Positions 1 to 12,837 of a DNA stretch of 64,000 bases are shown here, in pieces (position 1 is the first letter of the stretch; every line of letters begins with the position of its first letter). The position numbers and the translations under genes were made by a program. The stretch comes from Polyodon spathula (taxonomy: Eukaryota; Chordata; Actinopteri; Acipenseriformes; Polyodontidae): positions 23,098,252 through 23,162,251 of the forward strand of contig NC_054534.1 in NCBI RefSeq assembly GCF_017654505.1, in the 5' to 3' direction. The notes under the pieces were generated by a model. It saw only the letters and a list, made by a program, of their open reading frames with translations. It did not search any database and had not been told where the DNA came from.

Positions 1-24
1 AGCTAAACAGTTTGGGAAGCCCTG
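1..24. mobile_element. Right terminus of a hAT-type element (cut by window edge)
   Basis: The first bases end in GTTTGGGAAGCCCTG, the mirror of the CAGGG..TTCCCAAAC terminus seen in fish hAT transposons. The same kind of end is seen at 38389 and 43825. The rest of the element and its other target duplication lie outside the window, so this is family resemblance only. Confidence 0.35.
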
Positions 25-209
25 CTCTAATGTATTGCTAGAGTATAGTAGAGTGGCCAGGATAGTTATGCTACTGGGGTATATGCATGCTATTCCCACT
101 TCATATACAGTAGGATGAGGACTTTATTGATTCTTTAATCTAAAAATCGATGTTAATTAATCTCAGTTTAGTTTATTTTTTATTGTAGCCTATACTCACT
201 AAGCACACT

Positions 210-212
<3 letters not shown>

Positions 213-267
<55 letters not shown>
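213..267. repeat. (AT)n microsatellite
   Basis: About 27 AT dinucleotides with one phase break near 243. Confidence 0.95.
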
Positions 268-1707
268 CAACAATCAATATCACAGTTATTAGGAAGGGAG
301 GAGACATGGAAAGGAGGAGTTATCACTTCTCTAAATCATCTTAACGGATAAACTTTAATGATTCCAGCAACAACACATCTCTGCAAATGTGTTTAATAAA
401 TACTGCTTCAAGCAGAACATGGGCATTGTCTTCGTCTTCTTCTCCATCTCAGCCGCTCTCTCTTTTTCACCTCTGCCTTTAAGCCTTCATCTGTGCCTTC
501 TTCACCTCAGCTAGAGGCCAAACTTTAGGCCTGAACGTGATTCATTTTGACTTCCCTTTGGACAAAGCAAGGCCAGGAAAAGCAACCAATGTCATCAGCT
601 ATATGCGACAACTTAACGACTTCTATAAGCGAGCTGAAACCACAGAACTCTGCTGAACAGTAAGACATGGTTACAATAGTATTCTGTTTATGCAACTGTA
701 CTGGAATCAATCCTCAAAAGACATTGTTATCCTAAGACCTGTCTATATTTGTGTTATAATGAACATAACTGTGAATTGTAGACTTAAAGATTTATGCATG
801 TACCATTAAGTACTAGTATGAGTTCATTTTAAATCCTAGTGAATAAACGTATTCCTGATTTAAATCTTTTTTTTTTTATTTTTTTTTATCTGCTTAGCTT
901 CATTAAATCATTTGATTAAGCCTAAGAACTCAATATTGATTTGAGTCAATAATGATCAATACATTGAATGTTTCATAAATCAATGAATTATTAATAGCAG
1001 GCAACTCTTTGTTTTACATATGCCTGGATAGATATATTTGGTTTATGAAATATTTAAAAGTTGACCTGCCACTGAGAATATTACCAAAATAGTTCTGACA
1101 TCTTGGGGTGTTCCTTCTAGAGGCTGCACATCTTGGAGGCATATCCTGAAGGACTATAATATACTTAACCCTCCTATTAGGTTTCAGGTCTATTTGCCCG
1201 ACTCTAGTTTCCAATTAGCTTAAATGCTATTTTTCTTTTTGTTTTCTGTATAATATTTTATGACTTTTCCTAAGATGGGGTCATAAACTTATACCCAGAA
1301 AACAGAACCTTTGAGATGTTTATTTTTTTTAGAACAGGTCATGTATACAAATAAGATGTTTCGGGTCATTGTGACGCGTGGCATTTATCTATATTGATTT
1401 GTGTGCAGAAATAAAACAAAACTTCTTCAATTTGTTATTTTATTATTATTATATTTGAATTATTATCTCTGGAAATGGCTGTACCTGTCTGGAGATATTT
1501 ATAAACAAAAAAAACAAACAATATATATCTACAAGGCAGAGTCTTTCTCTGTCAGTATTGCAACAGCATCTCACTGGTAAAGACACTCAAAATGAGGAGC
1601 TCCCAGGTTTGCAGTCAAATAAGTTTTCTCACAGCTCCTGGACTAAAATAGCATAAAAGAGTAAACCTTTGTAAATAAAAGCAGTTAATCAATTTAATTC
1701 TGTTTAA

Positions 1708-1709
<2 letters not shown>

Positions 1710-1745
<36 letters not shown>
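1710..1745. repeat. (AC)n microsatellite
   Basis: About 17 uninterrupted AC units. Confidence 0.95.
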
Positions 1746-2573
1746 AAGTGGGTTTGGTTCTGGCCACAGGCTGCTTATACACAACTATCCCCTCCTCAAG
1801 AATATCAAATGACATTTACAGGGGTGACCGGGGCATCCAAGCCACATGTGGTTTTGCTGATATTAGAATGGTATTTTAACATTCTAAAGGTATAAGAATG
1901 TATCAGTTCATACCATTCTATTGATGCATTGCAGTACCACTGTACCATACAAGAGCCTAGTGTACTACTGTAGCATGATACCCTGTGCAATACTAGTTTC
2001 AAATTGAGTGTTGCCATTGCCGGAAGTGTTGTGGTCTGGAGCAAAGCAGGCAGAGAATTTGAGTAAAAAATGTAGGCAAATTTATTGAAGTGTATTTCTC
2101 AATTGAAATATTTTAGAGAAGGGTCAAATGCAGTATGTGATTGTCAGGGACAGATATCAGAGAAGTAATCTCTCTTGTATATACAGTGATAATACTTAAG
2201 TGTGTATTATAATACGTATATATGTATTTCTACAGCACCTTTCAAGACATGAATCACTTTCCATGATGAGCCATTCAACAGTTATAAAGCATTGCAAACA
2301 GAAAGTTGCTTAAAGCTCTTGAAACCTGACTATAAATTGAATAGCTGTCAAACAACCAGAAGATCGGTATCACAAAGACAGACAGACATATTGGTATTGC
2401 TAGAATTACAATGTTGTTTTATAGTGTTGTAATATGAAACTATAACAAACTTTGTGCAACTTGCAAAAAAAAAGGCCTCTTTAAAGAACAAAATACATAT
2501 TTTAATTAGGTCTGATATGCCCTTTTATCTAAAATAGTCCACAAGACTCCATTGCACCTATTCTCCCAAGGGA

Positions 2574-2574
2574 A

Positions 2575-2641
<67 letters not shown>
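2574..2641. repeat. (AT)n microsatellite, interrupted
   Basis: AT repeat with several phase shifts (TATATAATATATTATATA) in its centre. Confidence 0.93.
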
Positions 2642-2645
<4 letters not shown>

Positions 2646-4392
2646 GCGTCCTGTTGACAGATACTGAAATGTTCAAAGCGAAAAATCTATCCCTGTTAGT
2701 GACAAACGTATATCATCTTTCTCCTGTTTAATTCAGCAGGTGATTTTCACTTCATACAGCGTCATAGACACTCAGCAGAGTTATCGGTGTTGCTAACAAA
2801 ATCACATTTCTCTTTTTTTAAAATCAGGGAATAAGTGGAAAGTTGTCTTTGCTTTTGTTCAATTCTGATTTATAGTTGTATATACAGTGTTTTACTTTAG
2901 AATATGTATTCATGTATATCACTAAAAAAGCTGTTTGTTTATTTAGTCACAAGAGTTCAATAAAATACAAGTACAAAGTACATTCACCCAACAATCATGT
3001 TTTTAAATATCGTCTTCTTCATGTCATTCTCGTTTGGTTTACTCTCCAAATGAGAAGACAAGGAAACAACAGTTTTGACTTGTTAAACAAAATATTGAAG
3101 TTAATAAATCTGTTTGCTTACATGTAAAATGCAGATAGAATGGAATGTAAGTAGGAGAAGATGCTACGAATGATTCATCTTTGTTCTTTGTACTTTTAAA
3201 TCTGTATTGCAGACGGACATATAAATCAAATATAGAATGTAGGGGATGGCATTTATATATATACATCTTTTTTTTTTTATTTAATTCCTTTATACATCTA
3301 GATCTGTATTACAGATATACCTACCTCTAGGGTAGCACCCTATTTATTAGAAAGAATGAGACTCAAGCGGTTGTTCTCATTATATTTCACTAATCCTCTG
3401 GATAAACAATGCATATAACAGCTGCCGTAAGTATTATTGTTGATAAACCCGAATACAACTGTTCCTGCTTTAGAACAGCAAGGTCTTTTGATATTGGAGC
3501 TTGAAAAATCAACATGTCAAGTATTATCAAGTATTTTTAGGGCCTTTTAAGAGGAATTATGTTCTGGGCAGTGGAGGAGGGTTATTATCACAGCTGGAAT
3601 CAGCATGCTTAAACAGATGAATTATTTGTCTTTTTTTTTGTAATCACATCTGAAGCAATTGGGCATCATCATTCATCCTAACGAAAGCATCTTTAAAGTT
3701 GTTTGCTCCCTTAAGAGGGTTAGTCAAGATGCAGAGAGGATGTTTGGATATAAAATGTATACAGTGTGTGTAGATAAATGCAGACCAATATATCTCAATT
3801 GCAAATACTTCTATAGAAAAATATAACCTTTTGGCTACCATGTGGAAATAGAATATAGTATGTAGGTCAGGAAAGGTGAGCTCCGTTCTGTTTATCTGTT
3901 TCAATACCAAGCCTTCCATGGTTTTTAAAAACATTGTGATTGGCTAGAAGTTACAATATATAAGAAATAGCTTTTCACTCTTCAGTAACAACTCATAATA
4001 TTTGCATGAATATTTAATTTCAGTGCAGGTTGTGACATAGTTTATACCCACAATGCACAAAGGGCTAATGAAGCTGCAACTTGTACCTTTTTCACTTGAA
4101 TGGAATAGTGTACAAAATATAGTCAAAATATGACCAAATCTAAAAACCCATACAGTACTTAAGGTTCATAGAACAGTTTCTTTTTTTTACGGACCATATT
4201 ATTCAGTGCTTGTCTTTATGTGATCTGGGGGTTCATGTACTGAAGCCACAGCAATGGTGACACAGTCTATAGTAATATTGAATACTCTGGTTATATTTTG
4301 CCCTGCACAATGTGTAATTAGTGTTGGTGTGGTTTGTATGTGGGAATGGGTTTATTGTATCTTTTTGGAGTTGATTTGTGTAACTGAATTGT

Positions 4393-5030
4393 TGTTTACA
4401 GACGGGCACTCGATTGAGACTTGCTGCCTGCTAGGCTTGGTTGAGGGGAAGGGCAGCAAGTGATTGGCTATGCTGGTCCTCAATCAGTAGGTGGGCGGAT
4501 CTTGACTGAGTGTCCGTCAGTTCAAAAACATCCGTGAGAGATGGCTCGGGGCTGCTGCAAGGCCGTGAGACACTGCGCTACGGAGGTCTGGAATCCCGCA
4601 GGAGACTGCTGAATAGTGCATGGCTGAACCAGGGTTAGGGTTCCAGCATTCACGCAAGAAGAAACTGCAGTCGCCAGTGGTCGTGTGTATACCAGTGCAT
4701 CGTAGGAACAACAGTCTACAGTATAGAGAGAATTGGATTCCAGCGGGACCTCCTAGTTAGGGGAGTAGCGTTAGTCATTTTACATCACCTCTTATTTGTA
4801 GTTTTTTGTACTGTGTTTTGATTTTGCATTTTTGTACAGCTTGCTGTATTAGTCCTATGTGCGTTACCTGGTAAACTGATAAATGACCACCTTTATTTAC
4901 TTTCTTTCTGTTTGTTTGTTAATAAATCCTGCGTACATGTGCAGGCGTTTCAGCTCCACCCCCAGTTGTCTCTCTGTATTGCTTGAACAGCAGCTACCCA
5001 CACACGTGACATGAGAAGCATCCTGTCACA
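4393..5030 (+). mobile_element. Solo LTR with perfect 5-bp target duplication
   Basis: The block starts TGTTTACAGACGGG and ends CATCCTGTCACA, so it has the TG..CA ends of an LTR. It is flanked on both sides by the identical 5-mer ATTGT (4388-4392 and 5031-5035), as integrase-generated duplications would be. A polyadenylation signal AATAAA sits at 4921-4926, about 100 bp before the right end. This fixes the plus orientation and would place the R/U5 boundary near 4940. A T-rich stretch precedes the signal. No gag/pol lies on either side, so it is a solo LTR left by recombination between two LTRs. The host family (Gypsy, ERV or other) cannot be told from the LTR alone. Confidence 0.72.
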
Positions 5031-5248
5031 ATTGTGTACCAGGTGGTTATTTACTTTACTCTGTTTCAGGCAGTGCTTTTTGACATTTGAGTCCCGCCAC
5101 TTCTGAATTTCAAGCATCTGAGTAGCGCTTTGGCTCTTATCGCTAACTATCTGCCTGTTTCTTTTCCAGCTGCAATTATGTGACTTTCTAGTTGTTACTT
5201 TGTTGTCCCAGCAGCAGTTGCAAAGTTTATATCACAGCAGAGCATAGA

Positions 5249-5577
5249 TTGCAACTCCCAGAGTGCATTGCAAAACAACTGCAACTCCCACAGTGCATTG
5301 CAAAACAATTGCAACTCCCAGAGTGTATTGAAAAACAACTGCAACTCCCAGAGTGCATTACAAAACAGCTTCAACTCCCAGAGTGTATTACAAAACAACT
5401 GTAACTCCCAGAGTGCATTACAAAACAACTGCAGCTCCCAAAGTGCATTACAAAACAACTGTAACTCCCAGAGTGCATTACAAAACAACTGCAACTCCCA
5501 GAGTGCATTACAAAACAACTGCAACTCCCAGAGTGCATTACAAAACAACTGCAACTCCCAGAGTGTATTGCAAAACA
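5249..5577. repeat. 30-bp minisatellite, 11 copies, ZNF143/THAP11-like unit
   Basis: Eleven head-to-tail copies of a 30-bp unit. The core is ACTGCAACTCCCAGAGTGCA, followed by a spacer of the type TTACAAAACA. Copies differ by a few substitutions (CAGAG/CACAG/CAAAG, CATTA/CATTG/TATTG). The period is divisible by three and the unit has no stop in several frames, so long open frames exist on both strands. These are a by-product of the repeat and not genes. The core resembles the vertebrate ZNF143/THAP11 element ACTAYRNNNCCCR, but has G instead of A at its fourth position. Confidence 0.93.
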
Positions 5578-6458
5578 GAGCGGGGGAATTTATTTTGAAT
5601 GGTCCAGGTCAAGTCGCAATTAGACACAGTACTGATTAGATGAGATAAGCTGGACAGGGAGAGAGGGAAAGAGAGACATCTGGATAGGGAGACAGAGAGA
5701 AAGCTGGGCAGGGAGACAGAGATAGAGGTGGAAAGGGAGCCTGAGAGTACTGTGAGTAACGCAACTTTTAGTTTTCCATTTCAAGCATTGATTTGAGGTA
5801 GTATATCTTGGCAACAACTGCATGAAATATTATGGATTTTAACCAGCGGCATGAATACACAATACTAAAAATGTAACCACCACAAGGTGACAATGAGTAT
5901 AAAAGACTAACTGTGATTTTAAGTGTTCAGTTGGCATCACAATGCTGACCATGCATATTCGTTCATACTTAGTGAAACTTTATTATCTCAACAGCTGGAA
6001 GCCGGAGCATCAACCTTAACCCTAATGCGACTCTCAGCGGTACAAAACATAATTCCACGTCTGCAGGCAAAAAATAACTGAAATGGAGGATGTGCAGAGC
6101 AATTACGATAGAAGCACCATCTGACAAATAGATTCCAACTGCTTTCACTGCTGCCAGGCTTGACTCCAGATTGTAAGTCTACAATAAGGGCTCCGGGGCA
6201 GGGAGGGCTTAGCACAGGAATCGCCATGGGAATCAGAGTTTGCAACACGGTCCAATAGATACTGCTGGGGCACAATTTGTGTTGGCAGTAGTATTTGTTA
6301 GCATCACAGTGCTTGTATGTAATATGACGCTGATTTTGTCATATCATACTGCTTTTTTTATGATTCCATTTGTTTTTAATCATCAAAACAACAACACTGG
6401 GATAGAATCATTAGGATATGTTTTCACAAAATGCAATATTATATTATATAGTTTTTTT

Positions 6459-6491
<33 letters not shown>

Positions 6492-7699
6492 CCAGAGCAG
6501 TTTGTTTATTGTTTTTTTTACAGCTTTATTTTACTTTCACAAAAAGTCTTGACCATCTCATTTTCATGTAAAGAGCTTAAAAAAAAACCCTAATATAAAC
6601 CTAACCACTAGCCACATTTTGTTGTTCGTTTATATGCATGTGTTGTGCATTTGTGTTTTTTCTTTTGTTTTCAGTAAATAAAATGCTTTTTTGGAATGGA
6701 GCTATTTAAAACCTATTTCAAACAGCGATGATGAAACAGCCCATATGGTGCAAATCCTTTATATAGTCGCATCCTGCCAAAGCTGTCCCTCCAGTTCTGA
6801 GAAGAAAAAAAAAAAAGATCTCTGACATATTTTAGTCTTTGACAAATAAACACTAGGTTTAGGCAAGTTTTGACAGAGTAATGGAAGATAGAGTATTTTG
6901 TCTTTTTGGTTCTTATTCTTCTAATAATCAGAAGCGAAACCTACTTTGGCAGACATCATGAATAAAATCCCTAAAATAATCAAGTTTTCTTGTTGTCAGA
7001 CTAAATTATTTAAGTTAGGATATTAAAACTAAGATTCATAATAGACTGATTAGGGGCAAAATACACCACCCCATATTGCACATAGATTCTAACTGCAAGG
7101 CTTGTAAACACTGGATCACATATCGGAGATATGTAAAATCCTGTTATAACTTGGGAGCCAAATAATAGATTTTTCCTAATTTGAGTAACATTAACATCAA
7201 CAGAGAAAAAATAGTAGTATGTAGTCAGAAAACCATTTACATAAAACAGAACATTATACTGCTAACTTTTTTACTTCTGTGGTGCAGTAATTGCATGAAC
7301 TTCCAGAAAAACCTAAGAGGGTTTCATTAATTGCAATTACCAGCATGCAGCAATATTGATTGCATTGTGCTTTTAGCTCAATGTTTAAAAGGTAATGAGC
7401 CATCAGTGTAAACAGTGCAGAACATACAGTACTATCAGCATTACTTTATGTGCTTTCAACAACTTTCAAGTGTTTTAATGTATCACAATTCTGAATATAT
7501 AAAACAGCCATATTTATAAGGCACCTAAAAGGGCTATGTAAAGCCATGTAAAGTATAATTATAATAATGAAATGTAACGACTTGAGTTCCATATATTTTG
7601 GAATTAACATTAGAATCATGATTCAAACTACAGACTTTTTCTAAAGTAAAAATAAGTAATTTGCTCTTGACAAAGTTTTATAATAACATTGTGTAAATG
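5578..7699. other. Spacer with purine-rich tract and poly-T run
   Basis: 5641-5755 is an imperfect purine-rich repeat of about three GGGAGACAGAGA-type units. 6461-6491 is a 31-bp T run. The remainder is AT-rich with no domain-bearing frame or element terminus that I can identify. Confidence 0.55.
6461..6491. repeat. poly(T) tract
   Basis: 31 consecutive T. It could be the tail of a minus-strand retroposon, but no retroposon body is recognisable beside it. Confidence 0.9.
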
Positions 7700-8128
7700 T
7701 TAACCCTTTGCAGTCCATTTATTCAGAGCTTGTCAGGCACGTCAGGTCCAATTTATTTTCACATGCACTATTTATTTTACACACGCGGTTTACATTTTTT
7801 CTTTCAGAGTAAAACAGGTTTAAAATGCATTGCATGGCAAAACGACATCAGTACTGCATCTCCAGCCAAGCCCCACCCTTAGTTTGCTTTATTTCACATA
7901 CTTCTTTATAGACTGATAAATCCTCTCCTGATCACTCGTTTTATCACCAAACTCCTCCATAATGCGATCCAAGTCATTATTTTATTACTATAACATCTCC
8001 AAAAAGCTCTGCACATGTCTGTGATATTCTTTGAGCACTGGATGCAGAAGCAGCTACCGCCTTTGTTATGTCCGTGTTATCTCTGTAGTGCATGGGGCTA
8101 TAAGATACACCCTTTTTTCGGTTTCATT

Positions 8129-9355
8129 TAAGAACATAAGAACATAAGAAAGGATACAAACAAAAGGAGGCCATTAGGCCCATCTTGCTCATTTGATTGT
8201 TAGTAGCTTATTGATCCCAGAATCTCATCAAGCAGCTTCTTGAAGGATCCCAGGGTGTCAGCTTCAACAACATTATTCGGGATTGATTCCAGACCCTCAC
8301 GATTCTCTGTGTAAAAAAGTGCCTCCTATTTTCTGTTCTGAATGCCCCTTTGTCTAAGCTCCATTTGTGACCCCTGGTCCTTGTTTCTTTTTTCAGGTCG
8401 AAAAAGTCCCTTGGGTTGACACTGTCAATACCTTTTAGAATTTTGAATGCTTAAATTAGGTCGCCGCGTAGTCTTCTTTGTTCAAGACTGAATAGATTAA
8501 ATTCTTTTAGCCTGTCTGCGTACGACATGCCTCTTAAACCCAGGATTATTCTATTATCCTTTTTGTAGCGAGGTGACCAGAACTGAACACAATATTCAAG
8601 ATGAGGTCTTACTAATGCATTGTACAGTTTTAACATTACTTCCCTTGATTTAAATTCAACACTTTTCACAATGTATCCAAGCATCTTGTTGGCCTTTTTA
8701 ATAGCTTCCCCACATTGTCTAGATGAAGACATTTCTGAGTCAACAAAAACTCAGAAAAAACAGGTCTTTTTCATAGTCCTTCTTTAATTTCAATATCTCC
8801 CATATGATATTTATAATGCACATTTTTATTTCCTGCGTGCAGTACCTTACACTTTTCTCTATTAAATGTCACTTGCCATATGTCTGCCCAGTTCTGAATC
8901 TTGTCTAGATCATTTTGAATGACCTTTGCTGCTTCAACAGTGTTTGCCACTCCTCCTATTTTTGTGTCATCTGCAAATTTAACAAGTTTGCTTACTATAC
9001 CAGAATCTAAATCATTAATGTAGATTAGGAATAGCAGAAAACCTAATACTGATCCCTGTGGTACACCATTGGTTACCACACTCCATTCTGAGGTTTCTCC
9101 TCTAATCAGTGCTTTCTGTTTTCTACATGTTAACCGCTCCCTAATCCATGTACATGTGTTTCCTTGAATCCCAGCTGCGTTCAGTTTGAGAATTAATCTT
9201 TTATGCTGGACTTTGTCAAAAGCTTTCTGGAAATCTAAATAAACCATGTCATATGCTTTGCAATTATCCATTATCGATGTTGCATCCTCAAAAAAATCAA
9301 GCAGGTTAGTTAGATCCGATCTCCCTTTCCTAAAATCACGTTAACTGTCTCCCAG
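8129..9355 (-). mobile_element. 5'-truncated CR1-clade LINE
   Basis: On the minus strand the element ends in the short tandem 3' tail TTCTTATGTTCTTA, typical of a CR1-clade family in early-branching ray-finned fish. Upstream lie the C-terminal RT/thumb region and RT domain. The 5' end is lost at about 9355, just upstream of the segment reading RKGRSDLTNLLDFFEDATS. It is nested in the piggyBac-type element 7704-9534. A second copy of the same family, in the opposite orientation, occupies 57864-58622. Confidence 0.8.
8451..9271 (-). pseudogene. CR1-type reverse transcriptase remnant
   Basis: Two open segments cover much of a non-LTR reverse transcriptase. 9271-8771 reads YLDFQKAFDKVQHKRLILKL (RT block with the first catalytic Asp), then GVPQGSVLGFLLF (usual P replaced by F) and KFADDTKIGG carrying the catalytic FADD. 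It continues into the QNWADIWQVTFNREKCKVLH thumb segment. After a frame break near 8760, 8732-8451 reads SSRQCGEAIKKANKMLGYIV and VRPHLEYCVQFWSPRYKKD, the CR1 C-terminal region, ending RRLRGDLI. The endonuclease and ORF1 are missing through 5' truncation. Frame breaks make it a dead copy. The enzyme would have copied the element's RNA by target-primed reverse transcription. Confidence 0.85.
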
Positions 9356-9538
9356 GATATTGTTACCATATCTGTCTCACTCGGCCATTGAAAGGTTTTC
9401 TTGGCTTTTTCCAGAGCAAAAACGACTAGAGACCTATGCTTTATGTCTTTTATTGATGTTGGGCAGGGTCCGACTTTGGACAGGAAAGGGAAAATTGTAA
9501 TGTCGGACCTGGTCCGACATAGGACGGCAAAGGGTTAA

Positions 9539-10598
9539 GGATTATTATGGCTATTTTGTTATTTTCAACTGATAAACAGAATACTGATAATGTATTTTTT
9601 ATGCTAACAGTAGTAATCATTTATCTATAAACCAAACTAAATACCTGTAAAAGCAAACTTGTTTCAATGACCAAAATATCCTCCAACGAAGTTATTGTTT
9701 TGATGAGTTCTACTGTAACAATTGCTTTATTCCTATTATAATAAATTTACATTGCTTCAAAATAGGGCACAATATATTTTTTAGCTAATTTATATTTACG
9801 TATATTTTTATTCCTATTACAAAATAGATAAAACATTTCCTAAGATTTTTTAATTCCGTTTCAGCCTCCATCAGCTATGTTCAATTCCCCTAATTGTCTT
9901 TTTGTAGCTGTCATTGGCTATGTTTGATTCCACGCTAGGTGTCCCTTCTTAAACGTGTTACTATGGCAACTTGTCATTAAACTGCACCATACTGTATAGA
10001 GACAGTCAAGCCCTTTGAACCTGCCAGACTCATGCCAGTATACTTACATAGCTTGACTGACAGCCTGTTTGCTTTGAAAATGGGGGCTTTGATTGGTGTT
10101 GCAGCTGTCACACTCTCACAGACCCACATTCCCAGACTGCCTGTACGGAGGTGTTTCTTGGCCCAACAAAGAGTTGTTTTAAATGCCCTAAAGATTATTT
10201 TAAAGACACTGTGTGTGATTCATAAGGGAGGTATAATACAAAACATTACTGGCAATACTATACTTTGTGTATGGTTTGCACTTTAACAGGTGACCGTATT
10301 CACGCCAGAGTATGTTAAAGTTCCCGGATGTGGGCAGTGCTAAGACCATGTTTCGTACCTGTGTATAGCTCGTTACAGATGTCAATTTCTACTATTTACT
10401 CGGCACACTAATTATTATACTATACTTTCTTTTTTATGAACAGAACAGAGAATACATAAAATGACAAGTTTATATTAATTTAGGTATGAATTACTGTATT
10501 TAGGTTGTTTAGAAAGGAAATGAGGGAAAACCAAAAATTATAATAAACTGGTAAACATCCTAAATGTTTAGCTGCACTTGAACTGTATTTAAAAAGTA
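9539..10598. other. Spacer, no gene recognised
   Basis: AT-rich sequence with only short frames. A slightly GC-richer patch at 9890-10180 contains a CCCAGACTGCC motif but no recognisable protein or element. Confidence 0.5.
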
Positions 10599-10751
<153 letters not shown>

Positions 10752-10907
10752 TGCCATGAAATATTTGCCCCCTGTCTGATTTTCTGCATTTTTGCATATT
10801 TTGACACTGAATGTTATCAGATCTTCAACCAAAATCTAATATTAGATAAAAAGGACCCTGAGTGAACAAATAACACAATGTTTTGATACTTATTACATTT
10901 ATTTATT

Positions 10908-11267
10908 AAACTTGAAGACCCCAGAGAGAGATGTACCCTACTTATCTTAATCCAGACGGTTGTCATGCTGATGCGCTGGTGAGACTGCACTAGTTTGATC
11001 CCCGGAGCCCACATTGCAGCCGTTGTTTGTGCTGATGCACTGGGGAGGCAAAATGAGCTTATCCCTGAAGCCAGCATTAAACTTCAGCAAACAACACCAG
11101 ACAGAAGGATATCTACATCAGCAGATGCAAAACAATGCAAATGGATGGAGATGCAAATAGATCACATTAGTTTACTGCAAAGCTACATCAGTTGGTGCTT
11201 ATCTTGGTGAGAGCCGAGTTCAAATCAGCATGAAGTTTAACATCTACTCTCATGTAATGGAAATCAT
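10908..11267. mobile_element. Unclassified ~360-bp insertion in the Tc1 element (SINE candidate)
   Basis: This block separates two parts of the Tc1 3' region that are contiguous in other members of the family as I remember it. It has a B-box-like GAGTTCAAATCAGC (11217-11230) preceded by CAGTTGGTGC, loosely like a pol III A box. It also has an internal repeat of GCTGATGCRCTGG at 10967 and 11031. No poly(A) or clear target duplication is visible. A tRNA-derived SINE is possible, but this is only a candidate. Confidence 0.35.
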
Positions 11268-11385
11268 ACAACACCCAATGCCCCCATGTGAAAAAGTAAT
11301 TGCCCCCTTAGACTCAATAACTGGTTATGCCACCTTTAGCAAAAATAGTTGCAACCAAACGCTTCCTGAGTTATTGATCAGTCTC

Positions 11386-12090
<705 letters not shown>

Positions 12091-12267
12091 CTATTTTGGC
12101 AGGACAGCCACTCCTGGGGGCCAAAATTAATCAGATTTATATTGGACAGTAGTATATAGACTTCCTCTATATACTACTACAACCCACAAAAAGATCTGAC
12201 CAAATTCAATGTGAAAAATGTGCAAAAATGCAGAAAATCAGACAAGGCAAATACTTTTTCACGGCAC

Positions 12268-12282
12268 TATATATATTATATA

Positions 12283-12314
<32 letters not shown>

Positions 12315-12351
12315 ATATATATATCTATATATATATATCTATATAATATAA
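12268..12351. repeat. (AT)n-rich tract, imperfect
   Basis: AT repeat with TATTATATAA and ATCTAT interruptions, abutting the right TIR of the Tc1 element. It probably grew from the TA target. Confidence 0.9.
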
Positions 12352-12837
12352 CACTACGTTACCAGTCAGTCAGTTTAAAACTTACGTGATGCATGGGGTC
12401 AGTCACAAATTTTGAAATGAGCACGACATGAACCCACTAAGCCTTGACCCGCACCCGACCCAACCCAATTGAGGTTATATTAATATTCATCCGAACCCGA
12501 CCCGAACCTGACACAACAATTAGTTTTGAGATCATTACCCCTTTAATGACTATCGTTTTATAACTACTCATATTACAACTCCTGCATTTAGCTATAACCA
12601 ATCATACATTTACAAGTGTAAAATATATTTAAAATATGTACAGGCTTACCTTTCGATGCATAATGAAGATAATGAATCTCAAAACTGCTGCTCAACATTT
12701 AGTCTGTATCATGTTCATGAAAGTACACTATTTCAACCGTCAATTTATCAGACATCCATTATTCGTCATCCATAAACAGTACATAGTCAAAAGTCCATTA
12801 ACACAGTATCATTAGGCAGTTATGTTTCTCATTTAGT

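Larger units (their letters stand above)
25..4387. other. AT-rich spacer with no recognisable gene
   Basis: This stretch holds microsatellites at 213-267, 1710-1745 and 2574-2641, short T and A runs, and scattered open frames under 100 codons with no recognisable domain or codon bias. A slightly more GC-rich patch near 420-680 gives no recognisable peptide. I see no promoter, RNA gene or transposon end I can support here. Confidence 0.6.
7704..9534. mobile_element. piggyBac-type non-autonomous element, split by a CR1 insertion
   Basis: The left end is TTAA followed by CCCTTTGCAGTCC (7700-7716). The right end is GGACGGCAAAGGG followed by TTAA (9522-9538). TTAA duplication with CCCTTTG termini is the hallmark of piggyBac elements. 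Subterminal GGTCC/GGACC palindromes lie near the right end (9503-9524). The interior has no transposase frame. About 1.2 kb of it (8129-9355) is a LINE fragment inserted later, leaving a parent element of roughly 600 bp, the size of a piggyBac MITE. TIR and TTAA are seen directly; the family assignment rests on known piggyBac ends. Confidence 0.72.

Noticed and set aside
5195..5639. Overlapping open frames of 80-123 codons on both strands over the 30-bp array
   Set aside because: The repeat period is a multiple of three and the unit lacks stops in several frames, so the frames follow from the repeat. No flanking coding sequence or start context supports a gene.
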